A model generated the notes under the pieces. That model saw only the letters and a program-made list of their open reading frames with translations, was not told the DNA's origin and did no database searches. 41,531 nt of DNA from a virus: positions 1 to 41,531 of IMG/VR virus record IMGVR_UViG_3300021963_000250; one strand, written 5' to 3'. Below are positions 32,328-40,866 of this stretch, piece by piece. A program made the translations under genes and the position numbers. The stretch's first letter is position 1; each line of letters opens with the position of its first letter.

Positions 32328-35300
32328 TTAGGAGATATCAATACTATTTATGACTGTCATTGTCATGTTAGCAGACGAGAGTGAATTTACCTTACCAAAT
32401 GCTTTTGTTCCTGCTACGTGTGTAACTTTCTTTAGCACCTCAAAGTATTTGTCAAAAGGTATCTTTGTTTGGATTTCGTAACTGTATTCTTGATAGTAGT
32501 TATTGTCTTGAAGCTTTTTGTCCTCATCCAAGAAACCACGTGTCGATGAGAAGAACCCAGCACCTACACCTTGTCTACCAAGTTCAACAATAGCTGTAAC
32601 TTCATATTGTGAATCTGCTTTTGTTAACGTCACTGTTTCTTGATCAATATAACCGAATCCTGAATCATACACATCTAGTCTCTTAACAACGTTATTAGCT
32701 GTTTGGACGTTGGCTTCAATGTTAGCATTGAGTCCAATAGGAACCGTTGCAAGATCTTGATCAATTGTCAATACAGTTGCAGTTACACCTGAAGAACGAC
32801 CTATGATTGTCGATCCAGCGATAAATGTATTTTCAAGATTAATTCTCTTCAAACTTAGCGCGCTTGTATTTGATCCTGATTTTACCAATGCTCTTGCTGT
32901 TGTTGCAAATGTCGTCAAAGCAGCAGCTGATGCATTTGAAGTTGAACCAGAAGAAAGACCTTTTATCAATGTTGTTACTGATGTAGTAGGAACAAATGTA
33001 CCGGTAACATTACGTAACTTAACAGAACCAGCTCCCGAACCATTTATTTCCGCTTGAAGAACAAAACCAGAAGCCGCTACGTTTGCTGTTGAATTAGATT
33101 GATAAACAAACTCTGTTTCTACAAATGTTGTTGCTGGTGTTCCATTTGCGTATGTTCCTACAAACGTATTCAATGTCAACAAAGTAGCTGGTGAATCATA
33201 CGTTTGTTGTATCTGCTCTCCTGTCAAGAACACGCCGGAAGGATTGCTTATCCTCATCAAGTAATCGTGTTTGTCGTAACCAGAAACGTATGGGTCATGC
33301 ACAACAACAAAAGGATCAACGTTGTAATCAGATCCTGGATTCAAGCCAGAGATTGCAGCAATAGATCCAATCACTGTTGCATCAAAACGTAATGCATCAA
33401 GCAAGACGGTATCCATATTTGCACCAGGGAATTTGACAAATCCAAGCCCTTTGTGTTGTATATCACCAGTAGAAAGAATTCTCAACGGACCAACCAAATG
33501 ATGTCCTGTTTGATTTAACCCCGCTGTTAGCGCAATACGTGTCCCTGCTTGCGTCGCTTTCAATGATACGTGAGTAGCATTGGATTGGTCAATGTAATAG
33601 ACAGTATTTGTTGTTAATCCACCAACAACCGTGTTACCTGCACTTACATAATAGCGAATTGCTGTGTTTGGTGAATAACCGATAGCATTGCTGAATGCAA
33701 TTGTATTGTTTGAACCTGTTGTACCAGCTCGAGCAAGGAAGTGGCCTGTAGCTAATGCAGAAGATGAGTTGGCGGTTATGTTTATTGGTGAACCACCCGA
33801 TGTTGTTGAAAGCTGTAACGAAGAACCACCAGCAATTGCATTAACAACATAATACGTTGTATTATTAGCTAAACCACTTATTACCGTGTTAGAAGGATGT
33901 GTCGTATATACAACTTGTTCGTTATTACCAAACACATGAACAGTCGATGTCGTGATAATATCCGTTGCATTTGCAACACCTGAATTTGCATTAAATGTAA
34001 CTGTCGTTGGTAGCTTAACACCGCTACCGCCTGTTCCACCAGTTACATTTGTTGAAGCATTGAATGTATCATCAGTACCATAACCAGCTGTATTAGTATT
34101 AGCGTTGAATCCATTCAAAAGAACGCTGTGAAATACAACATTACCTGTGTTGTTACTGCTCAAGAAGTCTGGTGTTAAAAATACGTTTTCCGTGTCAGTC
34201 AATAAACTAATATTTAAATTAGCACCGCTACCAGTACTTACGTTTGCAACAAGAGCAGTTGTGTTAGAGATGTAACCAACAATGTTTGCATATGGAGTTA
34301 TGATAAATCCATTGCTTGATAAATCCGTTACACCCAAAAAGCCAGTATTACCCGTTGATGTGTTTGAGCCAACGACATTACCTGATGCAGTACGATCTTC
34401 ATATGAAGTTATAACACCTGTCCCCAGCGTCTCGATCAAGAAGTGACCGGTTTCGTTACTTCCTTTTGTCAGGCTAATAGGCAAACCATTCAGTGTATTT
34501 GATAGCTGTAGTGTAGTTGTTCCAGGTACAGCATTGACGACATAATAAGCTGCACCAACAGAAAGTTCCGCAATCTGCGTGTTACCTGTAGCAACATGGT
34601 ATCTTACCATATTACCGTTACTGAAATTATGAGATGCTACCGTGTTAATTAGTGATGCACCAGTAAATATACTAGTAAAGAATCCAGTATAACTACCAAC
34701 ATAGGATCCAGCATATGCGCCACTAAAGTTTTGCGTATATGCTCCTGAGAAGGTTTGATTATATGTGCTTGTCCATGCTGACGAATAGGCAGCTACATAT
34801 TCTCCGGAGAACACATTTGTATAAGCTCCTGTCCACAACCTTCCAAACGCACCACTGAAAGTCCCAACATATCCACCAGCATACTCACCCGTGTATGATG
34901 AATTATAGCTTCCTGCATAATTAGCAGTCCATGATTTCGTCCATGTGCCTGTCCATGATCCACTATAAACTCCTCCACCACCCCATGGATAGGGAAGACC
35001 AGAGAACGAAGCAGCGCCATATACACCTGTGTATCCAGCTTGATTAAATGTTCCAGTATAACCTGGACCTGCATACACTGTACCTGCATATGGGTTGTTT
35101 ACATAATAAGTTACAAAAGCTCGAGAAAAAGAAGATCCAATAGTAGAGTTATAGTTTTGTGTATAACTACCAACGTATTCTTGAGTATAGGCTCCCTGAT
35201 ATGTTCCAGTAAACACACGACTAAACGCACCAGTATATTCACCAGAGAACGAGTGTGTTACATTTCCTGCATATGCACCTGACCATCCGCGAAGATACTC

Positions 35301-36602
35301 AGATGTATAAGCTCCACTAAAGCCTCCAACATAACCACCAGTAAACGAGCCTGAATATCCACCAGAATAATATCCAACATACGATCCAGTAAAGCTTCTT
35401 GTAAATGAATATAAAACATCTCCAACAAGTGAAGCATTAAAGTTTGCTGTATCAGCATTACTTGCACGAATAGCAAACGTACTGTCTATTGCCACCAAAT
35501 TACCCGTAGCTGGTGCAACAATTATGTAACCCGTATTAGATGTCGTTTTTGATGTTGCAACAATGACACCGTTTGCATTGACCGATCCATCAAGATTGTA
35601 ATTTTCTACAACGTTACCAATTTCAAAATTGACGTTATTGCCTCTTGCTGTTGTATAACCAACATTTGCTAATTGCTGTGTAACTCTCTCAAATCTTTGA
35701 AAATCGGTAATATCACTATTCGAATTGCCAATATTGGTTAGCGTTAATACTTTTGATGATATAATGACATTAGCATGAGCAAGACTGTACCCCCATCCAC
35801 CACTGTTCAATGCATCGATAAAAATAAACGACACGCGACCAGTTTCGTTTGATATTTCAGTAACACGAGCAACACCTTGCTTACCGTTCGATGATACGAC
35901 ATTGAACAAATCACCAACAGCAAACTCTGCTCCACCAGCAATCACAGTCAAGGATGTCATAGAGCCAATTACGGTTGGAGAATTTTCTAAAACCTGATTG
36001 CTCGTTGTTGTTATTTGTTCACCAGTAATAAAGTCGCCACGAACATTACTTAAATAAGCGACTTCAAGATATTTCGAACCGATTCTTCTTCTAACTAAAC
36101 TCTCTAAGAAAGCTTTAGCTCCACTATTAGAACCAATAATCTCTTTACCGACAAAAGTTTTTGTACGTTCAGAAACAGACAACTCAAGATAGACAGGCTT
36201 AACCCATGTCCCATCAGATGTCTTAAAAAGATCGTTACCAGGAAAATAAAGATTTGCTTCTTCGTTAAACAAACCTTGCATAACAAGTTTTACACCGCGC
36301 TCTGTACCTTTTGATTTGTACAAATCACTTGCATGCTTAACTAAGAATTGTGTATTTGCTTCAGTTGTAAGAGGAAGCCCTTGTAAGTATTTGTTTTTAA
36401 AATACTGAACAAACTGTTCCGATGTTGTATCAATGTTTCGATAATCAAGAAGGTTACGAGAAGCATTAAGCGCCTGATCCTGCTGCTCCATCCATTTATA
36501 ATACTCTTTGACAAAATCAATGAAGCGAGAACCCTCATCCTGATAAAATTCAGGAAAATGTGTCTTAACAAGAGGAAATACTAACTGCTCGATTTGTCTC
36601 AT
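32328..36602 (-). CDS. gp7: gp7-like baseplate wedge protein enlarged by repeats
   Basis: Residues 1-130 resemble the C-terminal core of T4 gp7: MRQIEQLVFPLVKTHFPEFY, then FIDFVKEYYKWMEQQDQ and SDLYKSKGTERGVKLVMQGL followed by FNEEANLYFP. T4 gp7 has DFYSTKGIEASYKFLFKVLYNEE there. The last 50 residues (FEVLKKVTHVAGTKAFGKVN) recall its VHPVGFGF segment. The roughly 1100 residues between are additions: GDFITGEQITTTSN-type modules, the YxGx repeat (about 400-650) and three YYVVNA modules near 690, 930 and 1010. T4 gp7 is 1032 residues and organises the wedge with gp6. The gene lies between gp6 (ATGA overlap) and gp8, as in T4. The alignment is from memory and by eye. Confidence 0.7.
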   Translation of the reverse strand: MRQIEQLVFPLVKTHFPEFYQDEGSRFIDFVKEYYKWMEQQDQALNASRNLLDYRNIDTTSEQFVQYFKNKYLQGLPLTTEANTQFLVKHASDLYKSKGTERGVKLVMQGLFNEEANLYFPGNDLFKTSDGTWVKPVYLELSVSERTKTFVGKEIIGSNSGAKAFLESLVRRRIGSKYLEVAYLSNVRGDFITGEQITTTSNQVLENSPTVIGSMTSLTVIAGGAEFAVGDLFNVVSSNGKQGVARVTEISNETGRVSFIFIDALNSGGWGYSLAHANVIISSKVLTLTNIGNSNSDITDFQRFERVTQQLANVGYTTARGNNVNFEIGNVVENYNLDGSVNANGVIVATSKTTSNTGYIIVAPATGNLVAIDSTFAIRASNADTANFNASLVGDVLYSFTRSFTGSYVGYYSGGYSGSFTGGYVGGFSGAYTSEYLRGWSGAYAGNVTHSFSGEYTGAFSRVFTGTYQGAYTQEYVGSYTQNYNSTIGSSFSRAFVTYYVNNPYAGTVYAGPGYTGTFNQAGYTGVYGAASFSGLPYPWGGGGVYSGSWTGTWTKSWTANYAGSYNSSYTGEYAGGYVGTFSGAFGRLWTGAYTNVFSGEYVAAYSSAWTSTYNQTFSGAYTQNFSGAYAGSYVGSYTGFFTSIFTGASLINTVASHNFSNGNMVRYHVATGNTQIAELSVGAAYYVVNAVPGTTTLQLSNTLNGLPISLTKGSNETGHFLIETLGTGVITSYEDRTASGNVVGSNTSTGNTGFLGVTDLSSNGFIITPYANIVGYISNTTALVANVSTGSGANLNISLLTDTENVFLTPDFLSSNNTGNVVFHSVLLNGFNANTNTAGYGTDDTFNASTNVTGGTGGSGVKLPTTVTFNANSGVANATDIITTSTVHVFGNNEQVVYTTHPSNTVISGLANNTTYYVVNAIAGGSSLQLSTTSGGSPINITANSSSALATGHFLARAGTTGSNNTIAFSNAIGYSPNTAIRYYVSAGNTVVGGLTTNTVYYIDQSNATHVSLKATQAGTRIALTAGLNQTGHHLVGPLRILSTGDIQHKGLGFVKFPGANMDTVLLDALRFDATVIGSIAAISGLNPGSDYNVDPFVVVHDPYVSGYDKHDYLMRISNPSGVFLTGEQIQQTYDSPATLLTLNTFVGTYANGTPATTFVETEFVYQSNSTANVAASGFVLQAEINGSGAGSVKLRNVTGTFVPTTSVTTLIKGLSSGSTSNASAAALTTFATTARALVKSGSNTSALSLKRINLENTFIAGSTIIGRSSGVTATVLTIDQDLATVPIGLNANIEANVQTANNVVKRLDVYDSGFGYIDQETVTLTKADSQYEVTAIVELGRQGVGAGFFSSTRGFLDEDKKLQDNNYYQEYSYEIQTKIPFDKYFEVLKKVTHVAGTKAFGKVNSLSSANMTMTVINSIDIS
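32345..32352 (-). promoter_or_regulatory. Late-promoter-like box CATAAATA before gp8
   Basis: This box has one mismatch to TATAAATA, lies inside the last codons of the gp7-like gene and ends 25 bases before the gp8 ATG. The distance suits a short leader, but the AT-rich background makes this uncertain. Confidence 0.25.
34655..35405 (-). repeat. Coding (Y/F/W)-x-G-x repeat inside the gp7-like gene
   Basis: Starting at SFTGSYVGYYSGGYSGSF (about residue 400), roughly 250 residues follow the same tetrapeptide rule as the 615-residue protein. They are more degenerate, with many Y-T-Q-x and F-S-R-x variants and a Gly/Pro-rich break (LPYPWGGGGVYSG). They end near SYTGFFTSIFTGAS. The flanks are ordinary baseplate sequence. 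Confidence 0.85.
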
Positions 36603-38386
36603 TGCTTAACACCAACGGCAGTAACAGAAACATCAACAGGATCGATTTCAAGAATTGCATTGTGTATGCTTGTTATATTTTTTGAAAGTGTTCTAAATCT
36701 AAGTTCGATATAATTACCTTCATATGAACTTATATTAAAACTAACAATCGTTACTTTGCCTGTTGTATAATTTATTGTACCGACATTTCGTATCACCTGT
36801 ATTGTTGATGCTTGACGAGCAGCAATAAATACATTTCCTAGTGTATCATCAACTAATATACACGTAGTATCTTGATATGTAAAAGGAGTACTTGTTAGCG
36901 TGTGTCCATAATGTGGTTCACTTGTTGTAAGTTTGACACCCGTCTCCGTTTGTAACACATTATGAGTTTCCACTACAAAACTATAATCATAGTTTGTTCT
37001 AGGCATCACTCTTTTGATCAAAAATAACTCTGTGTCATTGCTCAAAATACTCGAGTCCGCATTGTCAATAGCAGAACAAAGAGCACTATAATACAATGAA
37101 ACATTAAAATTTTGAAGATGTGTTGTATTGAAATTACTGATTGCTGATTGAACAGCTGTTTCAATATCTGATATATTCTTCGTTGTATTATTAATGTTGT
37201 ACGTCACATTTGTTGTGACCTGTACATATATAAATGCTGGGTCAATGAATTCTGCTTGCACTGTCAGAGGTGCCTTCTCTTGAATGTATTCGAGGAAAGC
37301 TTTTTTTCTCAATTCAGGCGCGCCATCCGCATCAGCAACATCAACGGATATAAAAACTCTTCCATAGCGTGGTGGATCTGTTTCCTCACCACCATAAACA
37401 CTAATAGCTTGAATATCAGAAAACTGGTTTTGTAGCAATGTTTCATAATCACTTGCTGTAACAGCTCTGTTTTGTGCTTGAAATGATCTTGGAGCATTGT
37501 ATTTGATTGACTCAAGCGTCTCACTTGTAGCTCCACCCACAGCTGAGCTAACAGTAGTAACACTTATGTTGGCATGCCCATCAATTGAACCGTCTGGTGA
37601 AAACAAACTAGCACCGTTGGGTAACTCACCAGAACAAGCTCTATAGTTTACAACAACTGTTGATCCGTCTTTTGGTTTCTTGCCATACACTCCATCGCCA
37701 AAAACAATTTCATATTGACCATTTTGAGATGGTTGTACAAAGTATACTTGAGAAGTGTCTGATACTCCGTAAAGCTGACTTGCTTGATTATATGCAAGCA
37801 CATTTTGACCGCCATCCTCATAAACACTAACAGCCATATCAGAAGTATCAACTGTAGGATTTGATAAAACAAAACGTTGAGATGTATTGGCAAGATTGAC
37901 AACAAACGATTCAGTACGAACAGCACCTTCATACAAATCTAGCGTCTTTGTATATACACCGTTGTTAGCTGTTGTAACTACCAGCGCTTCATTAGTAGAA
38001 AAAGTATATGTATTCGATCCAACCCGTGAAGTGAAGGAGGTATATTTTGGAATGACAAGTGACGATACAGTGGTAGACGGTGTTATGTCAACAGTTATTG
38101 TTGCGCGTGCTGATGTGAAAGAGCGTGGAACATAGTTAAGTTCCTTTGCATGTGACACAACACTGTCTCTCAATTGTGCTGTATCCAAAAACATTTCACT
38201 AGCGACCATGTTTGTATAAAATGCATTCAAATATGCATTGTATGCAAGAACATCTATGAGAACATTAATGTTTGCACCTTCGTAATCAAGGTCTTTAAAC
38301 TGTGTGTTCGTCTTTAGAAATGTTTTTAAATTGTTTTTTAGACTGGTAAAATCTAAACCAACTAAATCTATATTAGTGTTGGCCAT
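36599..38386 (-). CDS. gp6: Baseplate wedge protein gp6 (baseplate J family)
   Basis: This 595-residue protein is close to T4 gp6 (660). The N-terminus MANTNIDLVGLDFTSLKNNL and the hallmark INVLIDVLAYNAYLNAFYTN followed by SEMFLDTAQLRDSVVSHAKE and LNYVPRSFTSARA are those of gp6 and the baseplate J family. A beta-rich centre with IVFGDGVYGKKPKDGSTVVV leads to the J-core segment APRSFQAQNRAVTASDYETL. The C-terminal half has DPAFIYVQVTTNVTYN and a final GNYIELRFRTLSKNI. In contractile tails gp6 forms the iris around the hub and pairs with gp7. It starts directly after the gp25 stop (TAAATG) with AGGA 8 bases before the ATG, and ends in an ATGA overlap with gp7. Confidence 0.9.
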   Translation of the reverse strand: MANTNIDLVGLDFTSLKNNLKTFLKTNTQFKDLDYEGANINVLIDVLAYNAYLNAFYTNMVASEMFLDTAQLRDSVVSHAKELNYVPRSFTSARATITVDITPSTTVSSLVIPKYTSFTSRVGSNTYTFSTNEALVVTTANNGVYTKTLDLYEGAVRTESFVVNLANTSQRFVLSNPTVDTSDMAVSVYEDGGQNVLAYNQASQLYGVSDTSQVYFVQPSQNGQYEIVFGDGVYGKKPKDGSTVVVNYRACSGELPNGASLFSPDGSIDGHANISVTTVSSAVGGATSETLESIKYNAPRSFQAQNRAVTASDYETLLQNQFSDIQAISVYGGEETDPPRYGRVFISVDVADADGAPELRKKAFLEYIQEKAPLTVQAEFIDPAFIYVQVTTNVTYNINNTTKNISDIETAVQSAISNFNTTHLQNFNVSLYYSALCSAIDNADSSILSNDTELFLIKRVMPRTNYDYSFVVETHNVLQTETGVKLTTSEPHYGHTLTSTPFTYQDTTCILVDDTLGNVFIAARQASTIQVIRNVGTINYTTGKVTIVSFNISSYEGNYIELRFRTLSKNITSIHNAILEIDPVDVSVTAVGVKQ

Positions 38387-38815
38387 TTATCGGATCCTGT
38401 TGAGAATTAAATCAAGAACAATTGGTTCTTGCTTATTTATTATGCGGAAAACAATTGTTGCAACAATTAGATTGTTATCCTCTTCTGTTGAAACTCTAAT
38501 ATCAATAATTTCTGCGCGCGGTTCATAATTTTCTATCGTTTTTCGTATATACTCACCAACTACCTGTTCTAGTGCAGGTGACGCATTCTCAAAAAGTAAT
38601 CCACGTAAATCACTACCAACAGTATTATTAAAAAATCGATCACCTCGATTGGTTAACAGCAAATTACGTATAGATTGTTTTACAGCATCTTCGTTTACAG
38701 CTCTTTTCAAATCTTTTTTGACAATATCAACACCAAAATCCGATAGAAAATCAGAAAAATATTCTTGTTGAACTCTTCGTGGAGTAAAATAATCTTTTCT
38801 TTGTACGACCGCCAT
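38387..38815 (-). CDS. gp25: Baseplate wedge protein gp25
   Basis: At 142 residues it is near T4 gp25 (132) in length. Family hallmarks are visible: LLLTNRGDRFFNNTVGSDLR followed by GLLFENASP, and the conserved EPR core in IENYEPRAEIIDIRV (residues about 97-99 for E-P-R). Gp25 and its type VI secretion relative TssE join wedge to sheath and start sheath assembly. It has a good ribosome site (AAAGGA, 7 bases before the ATG). The order gp5-gp25-gp6 differs from T4, where gene 25 lies elsewhere, but is common in marine relatives. Confidence 0.92.
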   Translation of the reverse strand: MAVVQRKDYFTPRRVQQEYFSDFLSDFGVDIVKKDLKRAVNEDAVKQSIRNLLLTNRGDRFFNNTVGSDLRGLLFENASPALEQVVGEYIRKTIENYEPRAEIIDIRVSTEEDNNLIVATIVFRIINKQEPIVLDLILNRIR

Positions 38816-38825
38816 TTAATATCCT

Positions 38826-39623
38826 TTACGGGCTAGGTGCGCTTGTGTTACCACCCTGTGGGTCAGGATGGACGTGTGAATTTAAACTTATTCCAGCACC
38901 AACCATGTTACCCGATGAATTGACAGATCCATTAATCTGTACATTGCCATTGAGAGTAAATGAAGCAGCTGTTGCTACAACAGCTCCTGATACTTCCATA
39001 GTGACACTTCCCTTAACAACAACGTTAACGTTCCCTTGCACATAGACCGTTTTATTCTTTTCAACTATCTCAAAATCATCACCAACAATTTTGTTTACTC
39101 TTTGTCCGTCTTCGTTTATTTCACTGTATGTTCCTGATCTATGGAACGTATGCAGTCTTTCAAAGTTGGGTGTATCATCTATTTCAAACACGTGACCCGA
39201 TTCAGATTGTAAAACTTTATTGAAGGGGTACTTTGCACGGTACGCTGACTGTGGTTCTGGTCCTGTAGTTTGTTTATTTAGCGATTGTTGACCAACTGCA
39301 AGGAGAGACATATCATCTTTGCCTGGCATGACGCCAAAAACAACAGGCATTGTTGTCTCATTACCGTCAAGAAAAAAACCAACTACGGTAGAACCTATTT
39401 GTAATCCTGTAGCTGATATTCCAACTCTGTTTAGACTTGGGCTTGTACCAGGCATCAAAACAGTAGCCCACGGTAATGTATCTGTTGGTGCAAGAGCTTT
39501 TTGTTCTGGGTGCACACCATACACTCGAACACGTACACGACCTTGTTGTAAAGGATCGTTACGATCTTCTACCACGCCTATAAACCACTTGAATCCCTCT
39601 CCACCAAAATTTTTAGTCGCCAT
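38826..39623 (-). CDS. gp5: gp5-like central spike, no lysozyme domain, HxH tip
   Basis: Residues about 10-100 are the OB-fold of gp5/gpV/VgrG spikes (FKWFIGVVEDRNDPLQQGRV, then LPWATVLMPGTSPSLNRVG and VVGFFLDGNETTMPVVFGVM). Residues about 145-165 (VLQSESGHVFEIDDTPNFER) and 170-235 form the start of the triple beta-helix (HTFHRSGTYSEINEDGQRVN, then VYVQGNVNVVVKGSVTMEVS). The C-terminus has SHVHPDPQGGNTSAP. His250 and His252 match the HxH that binds iron at the tip of P2 gpV and phi92 gp138. T4 gp5 (575 residues) carries a lysozyme between OB-fold and helix; here that domain is absent, so another enzyme must open the cell wall. It stands one base after the gp27-like stop, and the two would bind each other. 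Confidence 0.88.
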   Translation of the reverse strand: MATKNFGGEGFKWFIGVVEDRNDPLQQGRVRVRVYGVHPEQKALAPTDTLPWATVLMPGTSPSLNRVGISATGLQIGSTVVGFFLDGNETTMPVVFGVMPGKDDMSLLAVGQQSLNKQTTGPEPQSAYRAKYPFNKVLQSESGHVFEIDDTPNFERLHTFHRSGTYSEINEDGQRVNKIVGDDFEIVEKNKTVYVQGNVNVVVKGSVTMEVSGAVVATAASFTLNGNVQINGSVNSSGNMVGAGISLNSHVHPDPQGGNTSAPSP

Positions 39624-39624
39624 A

Positions 39625-40866
39625 TTATATTCCCATCTTTACACAGTCTAATGCTATTTGATGTTTCACTTTAGTGCTTGGTGTTAGCATATGGCGAAGA
39701 CGAATAACAAGATAATCACTTGAAGTTAGGCTATCCTGTTTTTTTCTTTTTGTCATACCATCGGCTTGTGGTAACTTCAGTGTAATTACATCCCCTACTT
39801 TAAGACCTGTATCACCATGTATTAATATTCTTGTTACATCATCGTTGAGCAATCCAGCAAATGAATTTTTTATAGCCATTGCCTGATCCATATACATTTC
39901 TGGTCGAGTTGTATCTTTAATTGTCAGAAATTGCTTTGGAACACCAGATGCAAACTCATTAATGAAATCCGTTGTGTTAGGCATCTTTTTGTTTGCTGTC
40001 GTTTCAAAATCTTTAAAACTATCTTTCAATTGATATTCAATAAGTTGAAACGTTTTTGTAGACATATCAAAAACTTTTGTTACAGCTTTGTAGATACCAT
40101 CCTGTGCTTTTTTCACGGAGTCACTACGGTTAATAATTTGATAATCAAGTAACGTTCTATAAGAGTTTGCCTGCGCTTCTTTGTTGGCCATTGTATTTTG
40201 TTCAGCATTGAATACTCTAGAACCAATATTTTTTAAACCTTCTTTAAACAAACCTTCAACAGTTTTAAAATTGAATCCAGCCTGGTTTTCAAAAAACACG
40301 TACGAAGAAGAAGGGTATTCTTTACTTACTGCTCGCTGTCTAAGCATATCGATTGATTCAAGAGGTGATAGACGTGGAAAGACAATTGAATGTATGCCCT
40401 TTGTTTCATCGCTAATAAATTTCTTTTCCGTATGCAAATAGTTTTGTAGAAAGTATGGTACCATGTTGCTTATGATATCTGTCTTACCTTCTGATACAGG
40501 TGATGTTGCATTGTATAAATGTTCCTGACTAACACATCTCATAACAAATGTGACGCCTTTACCATTGTCAATCTTTTGAACATTTGTTACTTCAAAACAT
40601 TTAAACTTGAATAACGTTGATTTCTCTAACCCGGGCGTTTGTATCTCTATTTCTACATCTTCTTCCCCAATTATAGGAAAGGTCTCCAACATACCAATAG
40701 AGTCCATCATCATGAACGTTGCATAGAGAGTTGGTTTTGCCATATCTTCCCAAATATCAACACCCATAAGTTGATCAAGAGGATTAATCTCTGCATTGAT
40801 TGATTTGTTGGATATAAGAAGTCGTTTTACAAAAACGTCACCAACTTCAATATTTTTTTTACTCAT
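39625..40866 (-). CDS. gp27: gp27-like baseplate hub protein
   Basis: This 413-residue protein is close to T4 gp27 (391). The first 130 residues fit the tail-tube-like barrel (VGDVFVKRLLISNKSINAEI, TLYATFMMMDSIGMLETFPI, EDVEIEIQTPGLEKSTLFKF, VTFVMRCVSQEHLYN). The region TDIISNMVPYFLQNYL to PRLSPLESIDMLRQRAVSKE is the middle helical part, and ILIHGDTGLKVGDVITLKLP with a final DYLVIRLRHMLTPSTKVKHQ is the second barrel. The motif order and the neighbouring gp5-type spike support the hub role: a trimer that adapts the six-fold tube to the three-fold spike. It overlaps gp53 by four bases (ATGA). Confidence 0.8.
   Translation of the reverse strand: MSKKNIEVGDVFVKRLLISNKSINAEINPLDQLMGVDIWEDMAKPTLYATFMMMDSIGMLETFPIIGEEDVEIEIQTPGLEKSTLFKFKCFEVTNVQKIDNGKGVTFVMRCVSQEHLYNATSPVSEGKTDIISNMVPYFLQNYLHTEKKFISDETKGIHSIVFPRLSPLESIDMLRQRAVSKEYPSSSYVFFENQAGFNFKTVEGLFKEGLKNIGSRVFNAEQNTMANKEAQANSYRTLLDYQIINRSDSVKKAQDGIYKAVTKVFDMSTKTFQLIEYQLKDSFKDFETTANKKMPNTTDFINEFASGVPKQFLTIKDTTRPEMYMDQAMAIKNSFAGLLNDDVTRILIHGDTGLKVGDVITLKLPQADGMTKRKKQDSLTSSDYLVIRLRHMLTPSTKVKHQIALDCVKMGI

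Noticed and set aside
38434-38441. AATAAATA as late promoter for gp6
   Set aside because: One mismatch, 48 bases inside gp25, and gp6 is directly coupled to gp25; chance in AT-rich DNA is more likely.
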